Positions 41,392 to 51,341 of a stretch of 64,000 nt of DNA are shown one piece after another. The position numbers were made by a program, and so were the translations under genes. The stretch comes from Olsenella urininfantis (GTDB lineage: Bacteria > Actinomycetota > Coriobacteriia > Coriobacteriales > Atopobiaceae): contig NZ_LT732540.1 in NCBI RefSeq assembly GCF_900155635.1, positions 605,185-669,184 on the forward strand, in the 5' to 3' direction. Each line of letters opens with the position of its first letter. The stretch's first letter is position 1. The notes under the pieces are model-generated. The model was not told the origin of the DNA. It saw only the letters and a list, made by a program, of their open reading frames with translations, and searched no databases.

Positions 41392-42801
41392 ATGTTCGAC
41401 AGCCTCTCAGACAGACTCCAATCCACCTTTGACGCCCTCAGGGGCAAGGGACGCCTGACCGAGGACGACATCAGCTCCGCCATGAGAGAGATCCGCATGG
41501 CCCTGCTCGAGGCGGACGTCAACTATCGCGTGGTGAAGGGCTTCGTGGCGGCGTGCAAGGAGAAGTGCATGACCGCCGAGGTCCTCTCCTCGCTGACGCC
41601 CGCGCAGAACGTGGTGCGCGTCGTCCTGGACCAGCTCACGCAGCTTTTGGGCTCCAGCGAGTCAAAGCTGGTGCTGGCGCAGAACCGCACCCCCAACGTG
41701 ATCATGATGGTGGGCCTGCAGGGCTCGGGCAAGACCACGGCCTCGGCCAAGCTGGCCTACCTGCTCAAGGCGCAGGGCCACAGCCCGCTTCTGGCTGCCT
41801 GCGACACACACCGACCTGCCGCCGCCGACCAGCTTGCCACCCTTGGCGGCGAGATCGGCGTGCGCGTGTGGCGCGGCGACGGCAAGGATGCCGTCAGGGT
41901 GGCCTCCGAGGCCATCCAGGAGGCGGTCGATCACCTCAACGACATCGTGATCGTGGACACGGCCGGCCGCCTGCAGATAGACGAGGAGATGATGGCCGAG
42001 GCGGTGGCCATCAAGGACGCGGTCAGGCCGGACCAGATCCTCATGGTGGTGGACGCCATGGGTGGCCAGGACATCGTGAACGTGGTCTCCACTTTTGCGG
42101 AGCGCGTGGATTTTGACGGCGTGATCATGTCCAAGATGGACGGTGACGCCCGCGGCGGCGGCGCCCTCTCGGTGCGCGAGGTGACGGGCAAGCCCATCAA
42201 GTTCGTGTCCATGGGCGAGAAGCCCGACTCCCTCGAGGTGTTCCATCCCGACCGCATGGCAAAGCGCATCCTGGGCATGGGCGATGTCTACGGCATCATC
42301 GAGCAGGCGCAGAAGGTGGCCGACGAGCAGCAGCTCGCCGACGCCGAACGCATGCTGCTCGAGGGCTTTAACATGAACGACTATCTCGACCAGCTGCAGC
42401 AGATCCGCAAGATGGGCGGCCTCCAGAAGATGATTGGGATGCTGCCCGGGGGCGAACGCATGCTGAGGCAAGGTGGCTCTGACATGGCCGACGAGGACCA
42501 GCTGGTGCGCATAGAGTCCATCATCCGCTCCATGACCACCGAGGAGCGCCTCAAGCCCAAGAAGATCAACGGGCAGAGGCGCAAGCGCATCGCCGCAGGC
42601 TCCGGACGCAGCGTGCAGGAGGTCAACCAGGTCCTCAAGCAGTGGGGCGAGATGAACAAGATGATGGGCAAGATGCGGCAGTTCGCCAAGGGAGGCTCGT
42701 CCAAGAAGTCCATGCGCCAGATGCGCGGCATGATGCGCAACATGGGCATGGGAGGAATGGGCGGCCTGGGCGGCATGGGCGCAGGCAAGCTTCCGTTCTA
42801 G
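41392..42801 (+). CDS. ffh: Signal recognition particle protein Ffh
   Basis: SRP54 homologue, 469 residues. N domain 1-90; G domain with GLQGSGKTTASAKLA (about 107), DTHRPAAADQL, DTAGRLQIDEE and SKMDGDARGGGAL; M domain from about 300 with the signal-sequence-binding methionine bristles (MLLEGFNMNDYLDQL and later MMGKMRQF) and a glycine/methionine tail. A very strong terminator follows 33 bp after the stop. The 4.5S RNA gene is not in the window. Confidence 0.97.
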   Translation: MFDSLSDRLQSTFDALRGKGRLTEDDISSAMREIRMALLEADVNYRVVKGFVAACKEKCMTAEVLSSLTPAQNVVRVVLDQLTQLLGSSESKLVLAQNRTPNVIMMVGLQGSGKTTASAKLAYLLKAQGHSPLLAACDTHRPAAADQLATLGGEIGVRVWRGDGKDAVRVASEAIQEAVDHLNDIVIVDTAGRLQIDEEMMAEAVAIKDAVRPDQILMVVDAMGGQDIVNVVSTFAERVDFDGVIMSKMDGDARGGGALSVREVTGKPIKFVSMGEKPDSLEVFHPDRMAKRILGMGDVYGIIEQAQKVADEQQLADAERMLLEGFNMNDYLDQLQQIRKMGGLQKMIGMLPGGERMLRQGGSDMADEDQLVRIESIIRSMTTEERLKPKKINGQRRKRIAAGSGRSVQEVNQVLKQWGEMNKMMGKMRQFAKGGSSKKSMRQMRGMMRNMGMGGMGGLGGMGAGKLPF

Positions 42802-42834
42802 GCGACGCGGGCCAGCGCGCTAAAGTGCTCCAAA

Positions 42835-42866
42835 GCGCCTCTCTCGGCCGAGAGAGGCGCTTTTTT
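42835..42866 (+). terminator. Rho-independent terminator of ffh
   Basis: A perfect 26-bp palindrome, GCGCCTCTCTCGG and its complement, followed by six T at 42861-42866. Its centre CTCTCGGCCGAGAG also occurs in repeat units nearby and at 25249-25290. Confidence 0.93.
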
Positions 42867-42896
42867 ACGTGTCTAACCACATCTAGGTGCCCTGCA

Positions 42897-43043
42897 GGTG
42901 GGCCAACGCGTCACTCTCGGCCGAGAGAGGCGCAATCGGTGTATTCGCCCACCCCCAGAGGCCCCACGGGTGGGCAGACGTGCCCCGACCGCTCAGAAAA
43001 CTCCCCACATGGCAAATTCGCCCACCGGGACTCTCTCGATGGG
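42897..43043. repeat. Array of two palindromic-ended units plus a partial third (array D)
   Basis: Units at 42897-42953 (57 bp) and 42969-43026 (58 bp) are separated by a 15-bp linker. Left ends are GGTGGGCCAACGCG and GGTGGGCAGACGTG; right ends are GTATTCGCCCACC and AAATTCGCCCACC. A further left end GATGGGTGAACC at 43038 lacks a partner. The first interior contains CTCTCGGCCGAGAG. The array fills the gap between convergent ffh and the L,D-transpeptidase gene. Confidence 0.8.
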
Positions 43044-43089
43044 TGAACCAAACCACACGCCTGCGGTGCGGGTATCTCGGCCGTCGAGC

Positions 43090-44730
43090 CTAGCTGTGGA
43101 CAACCACCACGTCACCAACCTCGACGAGCTCGAAGAGCTCGGCCGCAGCCGCGGGCGGCAGGTTGACGCAGCCGTGACTGCCGTTGCCCCAGTAGATGCT
43201 GCCGCCAAAGCTTCCGCGCCAGCCCGCGTCGTGAAACGCTATGAGGTTGTCCTTGAACGGCATCCAGTAATTGACATGGCTCTTGTAGTCGGGCTCACCG
43301 TCGTGGTTCTCGTCCAGCCCGAGCAGGGTCTGGTCGGTTGACATGTTGGAGTTGATGGCCCAGACGCCCTCAGGGGTGCCACGGTCCTCGCTGGGATCGC
43401 CTGACACCAGGGAAGACTCCCAGATGAGGGACCCGCTCCCATCGTACATGCGCGCATACTGCTCGCTCAGGTCGCAGTCGATGTATCGATTTCCCCAGTC
43501 GGCACCGCCGGGGTTGACGGTGGCGGCAGTCGAGCTGTAAGGAATCTCGACGTTCGCGGCGCTCCCGGAGGAAATGTTGTTGTAGAGGGTGTCTGCCAGC
43601 GCCTGGCCGTCCACGCACCAACCGTAGCAGCCGCCCGAGACGCTCACCTGCTTGCCGTCGGCCCTGGTGTAGCTGCGTGCTGCGCCAACGCTGTCATGTG
43701 CCTTCGAGAAGTCCCCACGCGCCCAGGTGACCATGGCATCCTTGTCCAGGCTTACGGAGAGGTCGTCTGCCACCTTGACCCAGGCAGACACGGTGTCCGT
43801 GCCCAGCACCTCGGGGCTTTGCCCGTTGGAGGTAAGGGTCTGCGTGGCGGACAGCATCTTGTTTGCCTGCTGCTGCGCGTCGACCAGCTGCTTGGTGGAG
43901 CTCGTGATGCTCGGCTGAACGAGCACGTCCTTGTCCAGGGTCACCGACGACTTGGAATGGGCGAAGGCCTCGACCAGGCGCTCCTTCACCAGGCGGGGAT
44001 CTATGGCAGTCCCAGGCTTCTCGGGCATCATCTCGAAGCGCTTGCTCTCGGCGCTGTAGCTCAGGCTGGCGTTCGTGGGCTGCGTGGCACCCTTATTGGT
44101 CTCGGCTATTCCGCTCTCTATGATGGCGTCGAGCTTGGCCTCGTCGAAGCGGGGAGTGAGCTTCGCCTCGAGCCTGTTGCCCGAGACGATCAGGTAGGGC
44201 CACGCCCAGACGTTCTCCTGCTTGGTAGCGTTGTCAACGGCGGCCGGCCAGCTGGAGTCCAGCCCGATCTCCGACGCCTTCACGCTGAAGCTCGTGCCGT
44301 CACCGCTCACGGCGAGCTCGTAGCTGCCAAGCTCCCTCTCGTAGCTCCTGGCAACGCTCTTCGCGCTCTGCAGCGAGACGTTGCGACCGTTAAGGGTGGT
44401 GTTGGGCATGTAGACGCTCGACCATGCGACGACTCCGCCAAGGTAGAGCAGGGCAAGGCCGCCCAGGCTGCCCACGACGAACTTGGCCGTGCGGTGCGTG
44501 CCCACGCGCCTGCCCCTGCAGGGGATGACGCCTGCCGCCCCCGCAGGCAGGCCCCCCGTCGTCTCGCCGGCATCGCCTCCGCCATCCCCTGGCGCGGCCT
44601 CGGTCCTGAAATGCCTGCCACGGCCCCCCGACGGGGTGGCTGGCGCCGCAGGGGAGGCGAGCGCGGCAAAGGCCTGCTCGTGCGGAGACTCGTCGCCTGT
44701 CAGGATTTCGAACTGCTTGGTATCGCTCAT
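43090..44730 (-). CDS. L,D-transpeptidase (YkuD) with membrane anchor
   Basis: A 546-residue cell-wall cross-linking enzyme. A cytosolic N-terminal region of about 80 residues rich in Gly, Ala and Arg precedes one membrane segment (about 84-104, FVVGSLGGLALLYLGGVVAW). Outside are two peptidoglycan-binding-type repeats (about 110-380), then the YkuD domain (about 395-546) with HDAGWRGSFGG and GSHGCVNLP; C521 is the catalytic cysteine. By family it makes 3-3 peptide cross-links in peptidoglycan. ATG 44730 has no strong ribosome site. It converges on ffh and diverges from the TrmH-type gene. Confidence 0.92.
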   Translation of the reverse strand: MSDTKQFEILTGDESPHEQAFAALASPAAPATPSGGRGRHFRTEAAPGDGGGDAGETTGGLPAGAAGVIPCRGRRVGTHRTAKFVVGSLGGLALLYLGGVVAWSSVYMPNTTLNGRNVSLQSAKSVARSYERELGSYELAVSGDGTSFSVKASEIGLDSSWPAAVDNATKQENVWAWPYLIVSGNRLEAKLTPRFDEAKLDAIIESGIAETNKGATQPTNASLSYSAESKRFEMMPEKPGTAIDPRLVKERLVEAFAHSKSSVTLDKDVLVQPSITSSTKQLVDAQQQANKMLSATQTLTSNGQSPEVLGTDTVSAWVKVADDLSVSLDKDAMVTWARGDFSKAHDSVGAARSYTRADGKQVSVSGGCYGWCVDGQALADTLYNNISSGSAANVEIPYSSTAATVNPGGADWGNRYIDCDLSEQYARMYDGSGSLIWESSLVSGDPSEDRGTPEGVWAINSNMSTDQTLLGLDENHDGEPDYKSHVNYWMPFKDNLIAFHDAGWRGSFGGSIYWGNGSHGCVNLPPAAAAELFELVEVGDVVVVHS

Positions 44731-44824
44731 GGGTGAATCTCCGAAAAGCTATCAATTAGCAGCCAAAAGGCTGTACTTTTACGCAGTATGTGCCATTCTA
44801 GCCCTTGCAAGTACCTTTCGACGA

Positions 44825-45664
44825 ATGGTTGCTCACTTGATGCCAATCACACGTATCGCCGAGTTGTCAGACGAGAGGGTCAGCCCCTACGTCCGCCTCA
44901 GCGACCGTCAGCTGCGACGTGCCGACGACCCTCAGGAAGCGTTGGTGATCCTCGAGAGCCTCCTGGTGATTGGCTCTGCGGTTCGTGCCGGCCTCGACCT
45001 GAGGTCTGTCCTTGTGGACGAGAGGCACCTCCAAACCCTGCTCGAGACCATCCCCGAGCTGCATGACCTGGATGTCCCCCTCTATGTCGCCGAGAGGGGG
45101 CTCCTCTCGGACATGACGGGCTTTCACGTTACCCGGGGCTACCTTGCCGCGGCCAGGCGGCCCGCATCGAAGGACCTCTCCTCCCTGCTCCAGCGCGCCA
45201 GGCGCGTTGCCGTGCTGGAGGGGCTGACGGACATCTCTAACGTGGGCGCGCTCTTCCGCTCTGCTGCGGCCCTGGGGGTGGACGCGATCGTCCTGGCCCC
45301 GGACTGCGCAGACCCCCTCAACAGGCGGTCTGTCCGCGTCTCCATGGGAACGGTCTTCCAGATCCCCTGGGCCGTGGCGTCGGGACCCTGGCCGGAGTCG
45401 CTTTTCGACCAGCTCCGCTCCCGTGGCTTCAAGAGCGTTGCCCTGGCACTGGACGAGAGGGCCCTCCCCCTTGACGACCCGAGCCTTGCCTCTGTCGAGC
45501 GCCTCGCGCTCTTCTTTGGGAGCGAGGGCTGGGGCCTCTCGAGCGAGACGCTCTCGTCCTGCGATTGCAGCGCCGTCATCCCCATGTCTGCGGGAGTAGA
45601 CTCCCTGAACGTCGCCGCCTCGAGCGCCGTGGCCTTCTGGGAGCTCTGCCGCAAGGGCCGCTAG
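44825..45664 (+). CDS. TrmH-family RNA 2'-O-methyltransferase
   Basis: A SpoU/TrmH-type methyltransferase of about 279 residues with an N-terminal substrate-binding domain (residues 5-100) and the knotted C-terminal domain: LTDISNVGALFRSAAALGVD (motif 1 with the conserved N and R), LALFFGSEGWGLS (motif 2) and IPMSAGVDSLNVAASSAV (motif 3). The rRNA or tRNA target is not evident from sequence. No clear Shine-Dalgarno was found; ATG 44825 and ATG 44840 are both possible starts. Divergent from the transpeptidase and convergent with ftsH. Confidence 0.87.
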   Translation: MVAHLMPITRIAELSDERVSPYVRLSDRQLRRADDPQEALVILESLLVIGSAVRAGLDLRSVLVDERHLQTLLETIPELHDLDVPLYVAERGLLSDMTGFHVTRGYLAAARRPASKDLSSLLQRARRVAVLEGLTDISNVGALFRSAAALGVDAIVLAPDCADPLNRRSVRVSMGTVFQIPWAVASGPWPESLFDQLRSRGFKSVALALDERALPLDDPSLASVERLALFFGSEGWGLSSETLSSCDCSAVIPMSAGVDSLNVAASSAVAFWELCRKGR

Positions 45665-45756
45665 CGGCCCCGCATCCTCCGCCCGCGCGCCGCCTGCACG
45701 TGTTCCCGCAGGAAGGCATCGACCGATGGGGGAGGGAGCCGCCCCATTGCCTGACG

Positions 45757-47649
45757 CTACTCCTGCGGATACCTGGGGGCGAAGCCGTCGTCGCGGTTGA
45801 GGATGTTCATGAACTCCTCGCCGGTGATGGTCTCCTTCTTCTGGAGGTAGTGGGCGATCTCGTGCAACTTGAAGCGGTTCTCCCGCAAGGTCTTGAGAGC
45901 GGTGGAGTGCCCCTCCTCGACAAGAGTCTTGACCTCCTCGTCAACGTCGCGCGCCGTGCCCTCGGAGCAGGTGAGCTCTGAGCCGCCTCCCAGGTAGCGG
46001 TTGCGACTCTCGCCCAGGGCCATCATGCCGAACCTCTCGGACATGCCCAGCTGGGTGACCATGGCTCGGGCGATCTTGGTCGCCTTCTCTATGTCGTTGG
46101 CGGCGCCAGAGGTCATGTGGCCGAAGATCAGCTCCTCCGCCGCACGCCCGCCGCAGAGAACGGCGATGCGCTGCTTGTACTCCTCGCGGGTGGTGAGGTA
46201 GCGCTCGTCCTCCTCGGCCTGCATGGTGAATCCCAGGGCGCCCGAGGTGCGCGGCACGATGGTGATCTTGGAGACGGGCGCCTTGCCGTCCTGTACCGCC
46301 GCCACGATGGCGTGTCCCGTCTCGTGGTAGGCCACTACCTCCTTCTCGTGCTCCGAGAGGACCGTGGACTTCTTCTTCTCGCCGGCGATGACGGTGTCCA
46401 CCGACTCCTCTATGTCGGTCTGCGTCACGCGGGTGCGACCCATGCGCACGGCACGCAGCGCGGCCTCGTTGATCATGTTGGCGAGGTCCGCCCCCGACGC
46501 CCCCGGGGTCTGGCGCGCCACGGCGGCGAAGTCCACCCCGCCCTCCATCTTCACGTCGCCCGCGTGCAGCTTGAGGATGGCCTCGCGGCCGGTGAGGTCA
46601 GGCAGCTCCACGGGGATGCGACGGTCGAAGCGGCCAGGGCGCAGCAGCGCCGCGTCGAGGGAGTCGGGGCGGTTGGTCGCGGCGAGCACCACGATGCCCT
46701 TGTGGTTGTCGAAGCCGTCCATCTCGGCCAGCAGCTGGTTGAGGGTCTGCTCCCGCTCGTCGTTGGTGTTGAGCCCCGCATCGCGCTTCTTGCCCACGGT
46801 GTCGATCTCGTCGATGAAGATGATGCAGGGGGCCTTCTCCTTGGCCTGCTTGAAGAGGTCTCGCACCTTGGCGGCGCCGCGGCCCACGAACATCTCCACG
46901 AACTCAGACCCGCTGATCGAGAAGAACGGGACCTTCGCCTCGCCGGCGACGGCCTTGGCCAAAAGGGTCTTGCCCGTGCCCGGAGGGCCGACGAGCAGGG
47001 CGCCGCGAGGGCACCTCGCACCGATGGCGGCGTACTTCTCGGGGTGCTCGAGGAAGCTCACGATCTCCTCGAGAGACTCCTTGGCCTCGTCCTGGCCGGC
47101 CACGTCAGAGAAGGTGATGCCGGTCTCCTCGCCCTTGACCTCCTTGGCGCCCGAGCGGCCAAGGCCACCGGCTCCCAGGCCAAAGCCCCCGCCAAAGTTC
47201 ATGGAGGGCCCATCCTCTCCCATGGCCTTCTTGAGACGGCGGTTGAGCAGCCACGCGCCGCCAAAGATCATGATGAGCGGCAGCAGGTTGATGAGCAGGT
47301 AGAGCAGCATGTTCGCGCTTTGGCTGGGAATCTGCGCCGAGAAGGTGGCGCCTGAGTCCTGCAGGCGCTTCACCAGGCTGTCGTCGTTTGGCCAGAGCGT
47401 CGTGTGGAACTCCTTGCTGTCCATGCCCGAGCCGGTGGTGAAGGTGATGTCGCCCGTGCTGGTGTCAAGCTTGACCTGCTTGACCTCCTTCTTGTCGACC
47501 ATGCCCAAAAACTCGCTGTAGCTGGTCTCCTGGATCTGCCCGTTCATGATGCTGGGGAACAGGAAGGTCCTCAGCGCAATGACTGCGGCAGCGGCGATGA
47601 TCAGGTACAAGATCATCGACTGCCTCTTCTTCTTGTTGTCCATTTCCAT
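45757..47649 (-). CDS. ftsH: ATP-dependent zinc metalloprotease FtsH
   Basis: Membrane-anchored AAA protease that degrades membrane and regulatory proteins. 630 residues: two membrane segments (about 9-30 and 108-130) flanking a small extracytoplasmic domain, Walker [15 protein letters not shown], Walker [13 protein letters not shown], second region of homology [20 protein letters not shown], and the zinc motif [16 protein letters not shown] lies about ten bases before ATG 47649. It follows the FBPase gene by 143 bp and converges on the TrmH-type gene. Confidence 0.97.
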   Translation of the reverse strand: MEMDNKKKRQSMILYLIIAAAAVIALRTFLFPSIMNGQIQETSYSEFLGMVDKKEVKQVKLDTSTGDITFTTGSGMDSKEFHTTLWPNDDSLVKRLQDSGATFSAQIPSQSANMLLYLLINLLPLIMIFGGAWLLNRRLKKAMGEDGPSMNFGGGFGLGAGGLGRSGAKEVKGEETGITFSDVAGQDEAKESLEEIVSFLEHPEKYAAIGARCPRGALLVGPPGTGKTLLAKAVAGEAKVPFFSISGSEFVEMFVGRGAAKVRDLFKQAKEKAPCIIFIDEIDTVGKKRDAGLNTNDEREQTLNQLLAEMDGFDNHKGIVVLAATNRPDSLDAALLRPGRFDRRIPVELPDLTGREAILKLHAGDVKMEGGVDFAAVARQTPGASGADLANMINEAALRAVRMGRTRVTQTDIEESVDTVIAGEKKKSTVLSEHEKEVVAYHETGHAIVAAVQDGKAPVSKITIVPRTSGALGFTMQAEEDERYLTTREEYKQRIAVLCGGRAAEELIFGHMTSGAANDIEKATKIARAMVTQLGMSERFGMMALGESRNRYLGGGSELTCSEGTARDVDEEVKTLVEEGHSTALKTLRENRFKLHEIAHYLQKKETITGEEFMNILNRDDGFAPRYPQE

Positions 47650-47792
47650 CTCTCGTCATCTCCTGGCGCCACGATTGCCGTGCGCCGATGGGTTGCCTGG
47701 CTCCGTATGCCCCTGATACCCATGCGGGTGCCCTTCGATCTCTGGCGAGAGGAAACGCGCGGCGTCTCCCGGATACCTCCTCAAAAAGCAGG

Positions 47793-49700
47793 CTAGCCCC
47801 TCTCGGGCAGCACGCCGCTGCGGTATGCCTCCAGCAGCGCCCTCAGCTCCAGGATCTGCTCGCGTATGTCGGCCCCGGTGTCGGTGTCGTCTATGCGCAG
47901 CAGCCGAGGCTCGTGCTCGATGACCGTGACCTCGCTCTCTATGTCTGCGTTCTCGTCCAGGGCGGCCTCCACGCTCTGGAAGGGGCGGTGAGCCTTGATG
48001 CGCATGCCCGTCGCGCCAGAGATGAGCGTGTAGCCTGCGATGCCGGTCTTCCTGTGGTAGGCGGAGCAGAATCCCCCGTCGATGATGAGCAGCTTCCCGC
48101 CTGCCCGCATGGGGCTCTCGCCGCTCTTGGCCTTTACGGGGGTGTGGCCGTTGATGATGTGGGAGTGGCTTCCCGAAAGGCCAAACTCCGCCAGCACGCG
48201 GTCGCAGACCGCGGGGTCGTGCGTGAGGCGGTAGTAGGGGTCCTCTGGCTCCACCCAGGTCTTGCGGTCCTTCACGAAGGCGCGCTCGAAGGTCTTCACC
48301 ACGCGCCCCGAGAGGGGGGAGTGCCTGCCGCACCAGAGGTACCACATCCAGTCCAGGCTCACCTGGTCCGCCTGGTGCCAGGCGCGCCGGGCGATGCGGT
48401 CGCAGAAGTCCAGGTACGCACGGCCCCTGTAGGCAACGCCCTCGCAGAGCACGGGGCTGAAGCTGCCGTCCTCCTCAAGCGGGATGCAGCCATGGAAGAG
48501 CAGGTTCCCGTTGCGCACCAGGTAGATCGAGCCCTTCTCGAAGAGGAAGCCCACGTGGCGCCTGAGCCGGTCGGACTCGCGGAAGGCGCTCGTGAGCCCG
48601 TCCATAACCTGGCGCTCCTCGTCCGAGAGCTCGAAGGGGCGCGCGGTGTTCAGGGTGGGGAAGTCCTGGGTGCGCAGGCGGTGGTCGGTCTCTCCTATGC
48701 GCACGCTGACGTCGTCCACGTCCGTCTTGTCAAGCAGCAGTCGCGACTCCATCTGGAAGTCCGGGTTGCGCATGATGACCTGGCCCTCGAGCTTGAAGAG
48801 GATGACGTCGATGGCCTTCTCCATGGGGCTGATGACATCATAGCCCACATAGGTCTTCTCGGCGAAGAGCGCCAGCTCGCGCAGGCTGATGCCATAGGCG
48901 CTCTCGAGCACGTCAAGGGAGTTGTAGCGTACGCTTGACCTCACCACGGTCGCCACGCACGCCTCAGACCCAGCCGCAGCCCCCATCCAGCAGATGTCGT
49001 GGTTGCCCCACTGGACGTCCAGGGAGGGATAGCCCATGAGGTGCTCGATGATGCGGTCCGCATGCGAGCCGCGGTCGAAGAAGTCTCCCACGATGTGCAG
49101 GTGGTCAACCGCCAGGCGCTTGATCAGCGAGGCAAGGGAGCAGATGAAGTCATCCGCGCTGCCCGTGTCGATGATGGAGGAGATGATGCGCACATGGTAC
49201 TCGTGGCGGCTCGTCTCGCCCTGCGCGGAGGCGTGCAGGAGCTCGTCGATGATGTAGGCGTAGGCCACGGGCATGGCGCGGCGGACCTTTGATCGGGTGT
49301 AGCTGCCCGAGAGCCAGCGCGCCAGGCGCACCAGCTGCATGAGGGTGGTGTCGTACCAGGCGGGGGTGGTTACCTGCTGCCGCCTCAGGCGCTTGAGCTT
49401 CTCGCGCGGGTAGTAGATGAGGGTGCAGAGGTCCGCGCGCTGCGAGAGGCCCAGCTCGTCGGTAAACATGCGGTCAACCTGCTCGCGTATGACGCCGGAG
49501 CAGTTGTTGAGTATGTGCACGAACGCCTCGTACTCGCCGTGGACGTCGCTCATGAAGTGCTCGGTGCCCTTGGGCAGGTTGAGGATCGCCTCGAGGTTGA
49601 TGATCTCGGTGAAGGCCGACTGCGTGGTGGGAAAGCTCTGCGAGAGCAGGCGCAGGTACTTGAGCTGCTCGGCATCGTTGGGCCGCAGATGCTGCGACAT
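47793..49700 (-). CDS. fbp: Class III fructose-1,6-bisphosphatase
   Basis: A 635-residue gluconeogenic phosphatase of the Bacillus/clostridial class III type, a calcineurin-like metallophosphatase. Conserved blocks: FMSDVHGEYEAFVHIL (residues about 49-64), VGDFFDRGSHAD, VQWGNHDICWMGA, NGHTPVKAKSGESP and IDGGFCSAYHRKTGIAG. These contain the metal-ligand Asp, His and Asn residues. AAGGAGGACCAC precedes ATG 49700. ftsH lies 143 bp downstream on the same strand. Confidence 0.95.
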   Translation of the reverse strand: MSQHLRPNDAEQLKYLRLLSQSFPTTQSAFTEIINLEAILNLPKGTEHFMSDVHGEYEAFVHILNNCSGVIREQVDRMFTDELGLSQRADLCTLIYYPREKLKRLRRQQVTTPAWYDTTLMQLVRLARWLSGSYTRSKVRRAMPVAYAYIIDELLHASAQGETSRHEYHVRIISSIIDTGSADDFICSLASLIKRLAVDHLHIVGDFFDRGSHADRIIEHLMGYPSLDVQWGNHDICWMGAAAGSEACVATVVRSSVRYNSLDVLESAYGISLRELALFAEKTYVGYDVISPMEKAIDVILFKLEGQVIMRNPDFQMESRLLLDKTDVDDVSVRIGETDHRLRTQDFPTLNTARPFELSDEERQVMDGLTSAFRESDRLRRHVGFLFEKGSIYLVRNGNLLFHGCIPLEEDGSFSPVLCEGVAYRGRAYLDFCDRIARRAWHQADQVSLDWMWYLWCGRHSPLSGRVVKTFERAFVKDRKTWVEPEDPYYRLTHDPAVCDRVLAEFGLSGSHSHIINGHTPVKAKSGESPMRAGGKLLIIDGGFCSAYHRKTGIAGYTLISGATGMRIKAHRPFQSVEAALDENADIESEVTVIEHEPRLLRIDDTDTGADIREQILELRALLEAYRSGVLPERG

Positions 49701-49917
49701 GTGGTCCTCCTTGGCATTTGAGGTGCGTGTCCCCTCTACTTGTCGCAGACGGCACGCTTCGGCTCAATGCGCAAGCTGTGGATTTCCGCACGCGGTAGTA
49801 GCCCGCAGACGATTGCGCCTTTCCGGACGCCTCTTCTCTTGGCCAGGCCTCAGTTGGGGCCTCCGCCGAAAGTGCCTGCGGGCCTCCGTCAAAGCTCCCG
49901 CCGGACTCTCCGCTGGC

Positions 49918-49985
49918 CTTATCTTGTCTCTTGCCGCAGAATATGAGCCTAATTGCTAAAAAAGTGCGGCGAGAGGCAAGATTAG
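49918..49985 (+). repeat. 68-bp palindromic element, left copy
   Basis: Begins CTTATCTTGTCTCTTGCCGC and ends with an imperfect inverted match (GCGGCGAGAGGCAAGATTAG at 49966-49985). An inverted copy of the same 68 bp, about 80 percent identical by eye, lies at 51342-51409. The TAA stop of the DUF559 gene (49982-49984) falls inside this copy. Confidence 0.8.
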
Positions 49986-51091
49986 CCCGCGGCCCTGGCG
50001 CGACTGCTGGTAGCACGGCTCCCTGGGTGCGGGCTTGGCCAATCCCTCTTCCAGCGAAGCGTACGTTTGCCAAGGCGCAGCGCGCGCCATCCCTCGCGGT
50101 AGGGCTTGCGCAGGCGAGAGGGGCGCCCTGGCCTCGGGATGCCGTACTGTTCCAGCAGCCGCTCGAAGAAGCGCAGGTTGCATACGTCGGCGTATGAGAA
50201 GCGCATGACCGTGAGCCCCGCGGCGCTCAGGCGGCTCTCGCGCAGGCGCTCTGCGGCGAGTACCTCCACCACGCTGCGGCCGCTCATCATTGCGGGATTC
50301 TGGTACTTCTCGTGCCCATCGAGCTCGCCGACCACCCTGCGTCCGTCGGGAAGGGTCCACAGGAAGTCGACGCGATAGCTTCGGCCTGCGTTCAGGGGGT
50401 CTTCTATCTCCACCTGTAGTCGCGGAGCCTGAAAGCCAAGCTCAAGCATGGTCGCGCGAGCTATGGACTCGCCTCCGCTCTCCGCCCGCGCATCCGCAAG
50501 CTGCAGCACGGCCAGCGCCTTTCGCAGGCCCGTTTCCTCGCGGTGGCGCACGACGACCCGATCTGCCAGGCGCTCCCAGTCGTCAAGGCCCAGCCTTCGC
50601 AACGCCGAGTCCGCAAGCGCCAGGCCGTCCCGGAGGCCCATGCGCCTCAGGCAGTCGAACGTGGTCTCCTCCAGGGTGGTCATGCGAATGCCGTCCACCA
50701 TCACGCTTGCGCGGGCGCTTGAGGCATGCCGGCAGATCTCGTCCGTGCTTCTCGTTGGGGCGTGCGCAGGGGTGAGGATGTGGAGGCGGGAAAGCGACTT
50801 CAGTGGAACGGACAGGCCGTGCGCCGCGCCGGCAGATATATCGCAGAACACCCAACCTGGATGCCTGCGAGAGAGCGTCCTCATCAGATGGAGGGCCCTG
50901 TCTCGCTCGCCCAGCGCGCTCCATGCCTCGGGCCGTACGTAAAGGCCGCGGTGGGGGGAGATGAGCCTGCCGGCGCATTTGAGTCTTTGGAGCTTGCTTG
51001 CGTCGGCTTTCGTGCGGGCGTGCGTGAGCATGCGCGCTGCCTCGTCCTCCTCAAGGAGGGTGCTAATCCTCTGGTTCGCCTCGCGAGACAC
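49982..51091 (-). CDS. AbiEi-like/DUF559 endonuclease-fold protein
   Basis: A 369-residue cytosolic protein. The N-terminal part (residues 1-60, LTHARTKADASKLQRLKCAG and SPHRGLYVRPEAW) resembles the winged-helix domain of AbiEi-type antitoxins. The C-terminal part (about 215-330) resembles DUF559/Vsr-like PD-(D/E)XK endonucleases: RVDFLWTLPDGRRVVGELDG with E and D followed by HEKYQNP, then VEVLAAERLRESRLSAAG. Many actinobacteria carry stand-alone proteins of this type; the function is unknown and a nuclease activity is only suggested. GTG 51091 follows GAGGTGG. No AbiEii toxin gene is adjacent. The gene is flanked on both sides by inverted copies of a 68-bp element. Confidence 0.7.
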   Translation of the reverse strand: MSREANQRISTLLEEDEAARMLTHARTKADASKLQRLKCAGRLISPHRGLYVRPEAWSALGERDRALHLMRTLSRRHPGWVFCDISAGAAHGLSVPLKSLSRLHILTPAHAPTRSTDEICRHASSARASVMVDGIRMTTLEETTFDCLRRMGLRDGLALADSALRRLGLDDWERLADRVVVRHREETGLRKALAVLQLADARAESGGESIARATMLELGFQAPRLQVEIEDPLNAGRSYRVDFLWTLPDGRRVVGELDGHEKYQNPAMMSGRSVVEVLAAERLRESRLSAAGLTVMRFSYADVCNLRFFERLLEQYGIPRPGRPSRLRKPYREGWRALRLGKRTLRWKRDWPSPHPGSRATSSRARAAG

Positions 51092-51290
51092 CGCACCACC
51101 TCATCTTTTGGCTCCAGGCTCTGTGGGTCGGTAGATACCCCGTGAAGGAGATTGCCAGTCAGCGCGCCGACCCGTCTTGCGTTCGCGGGCGTCCAAAGGC
51201 CCGCAGCCGGCCCGAAGAGCAGTCTGCCAGGAAGGCCTCCTGCCGCATTGGGACCGCTGGCCCCACCCTCTCTTGATCGACGCCCCTGTC

Positions 51291-51320
51291 GGTCCAGCCA
51301 TCCTGGGTCCAGCCATCCTG
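51291..51320. repeat. Perfect tandem duplication of 15 bp
   Basis: GGTCCAGCCATCCTG occurs twice head to tail at 51291-51305 and 51306-51320. The rest of the gap 51092-51341 shows no gene or other recognisable signal. Confidence 0.7.
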
Positions 51321-51341
51321 AGCCCAGCTCCCGCAGAGTCG

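Noticed and set aside
49982..51091. Complete AbiE toxin-antitoxin pair
   Set aside because: No AbiEii nucleotidyltransferase toxin gene is adjacent; the C-terminal half is DUF559-like instead.
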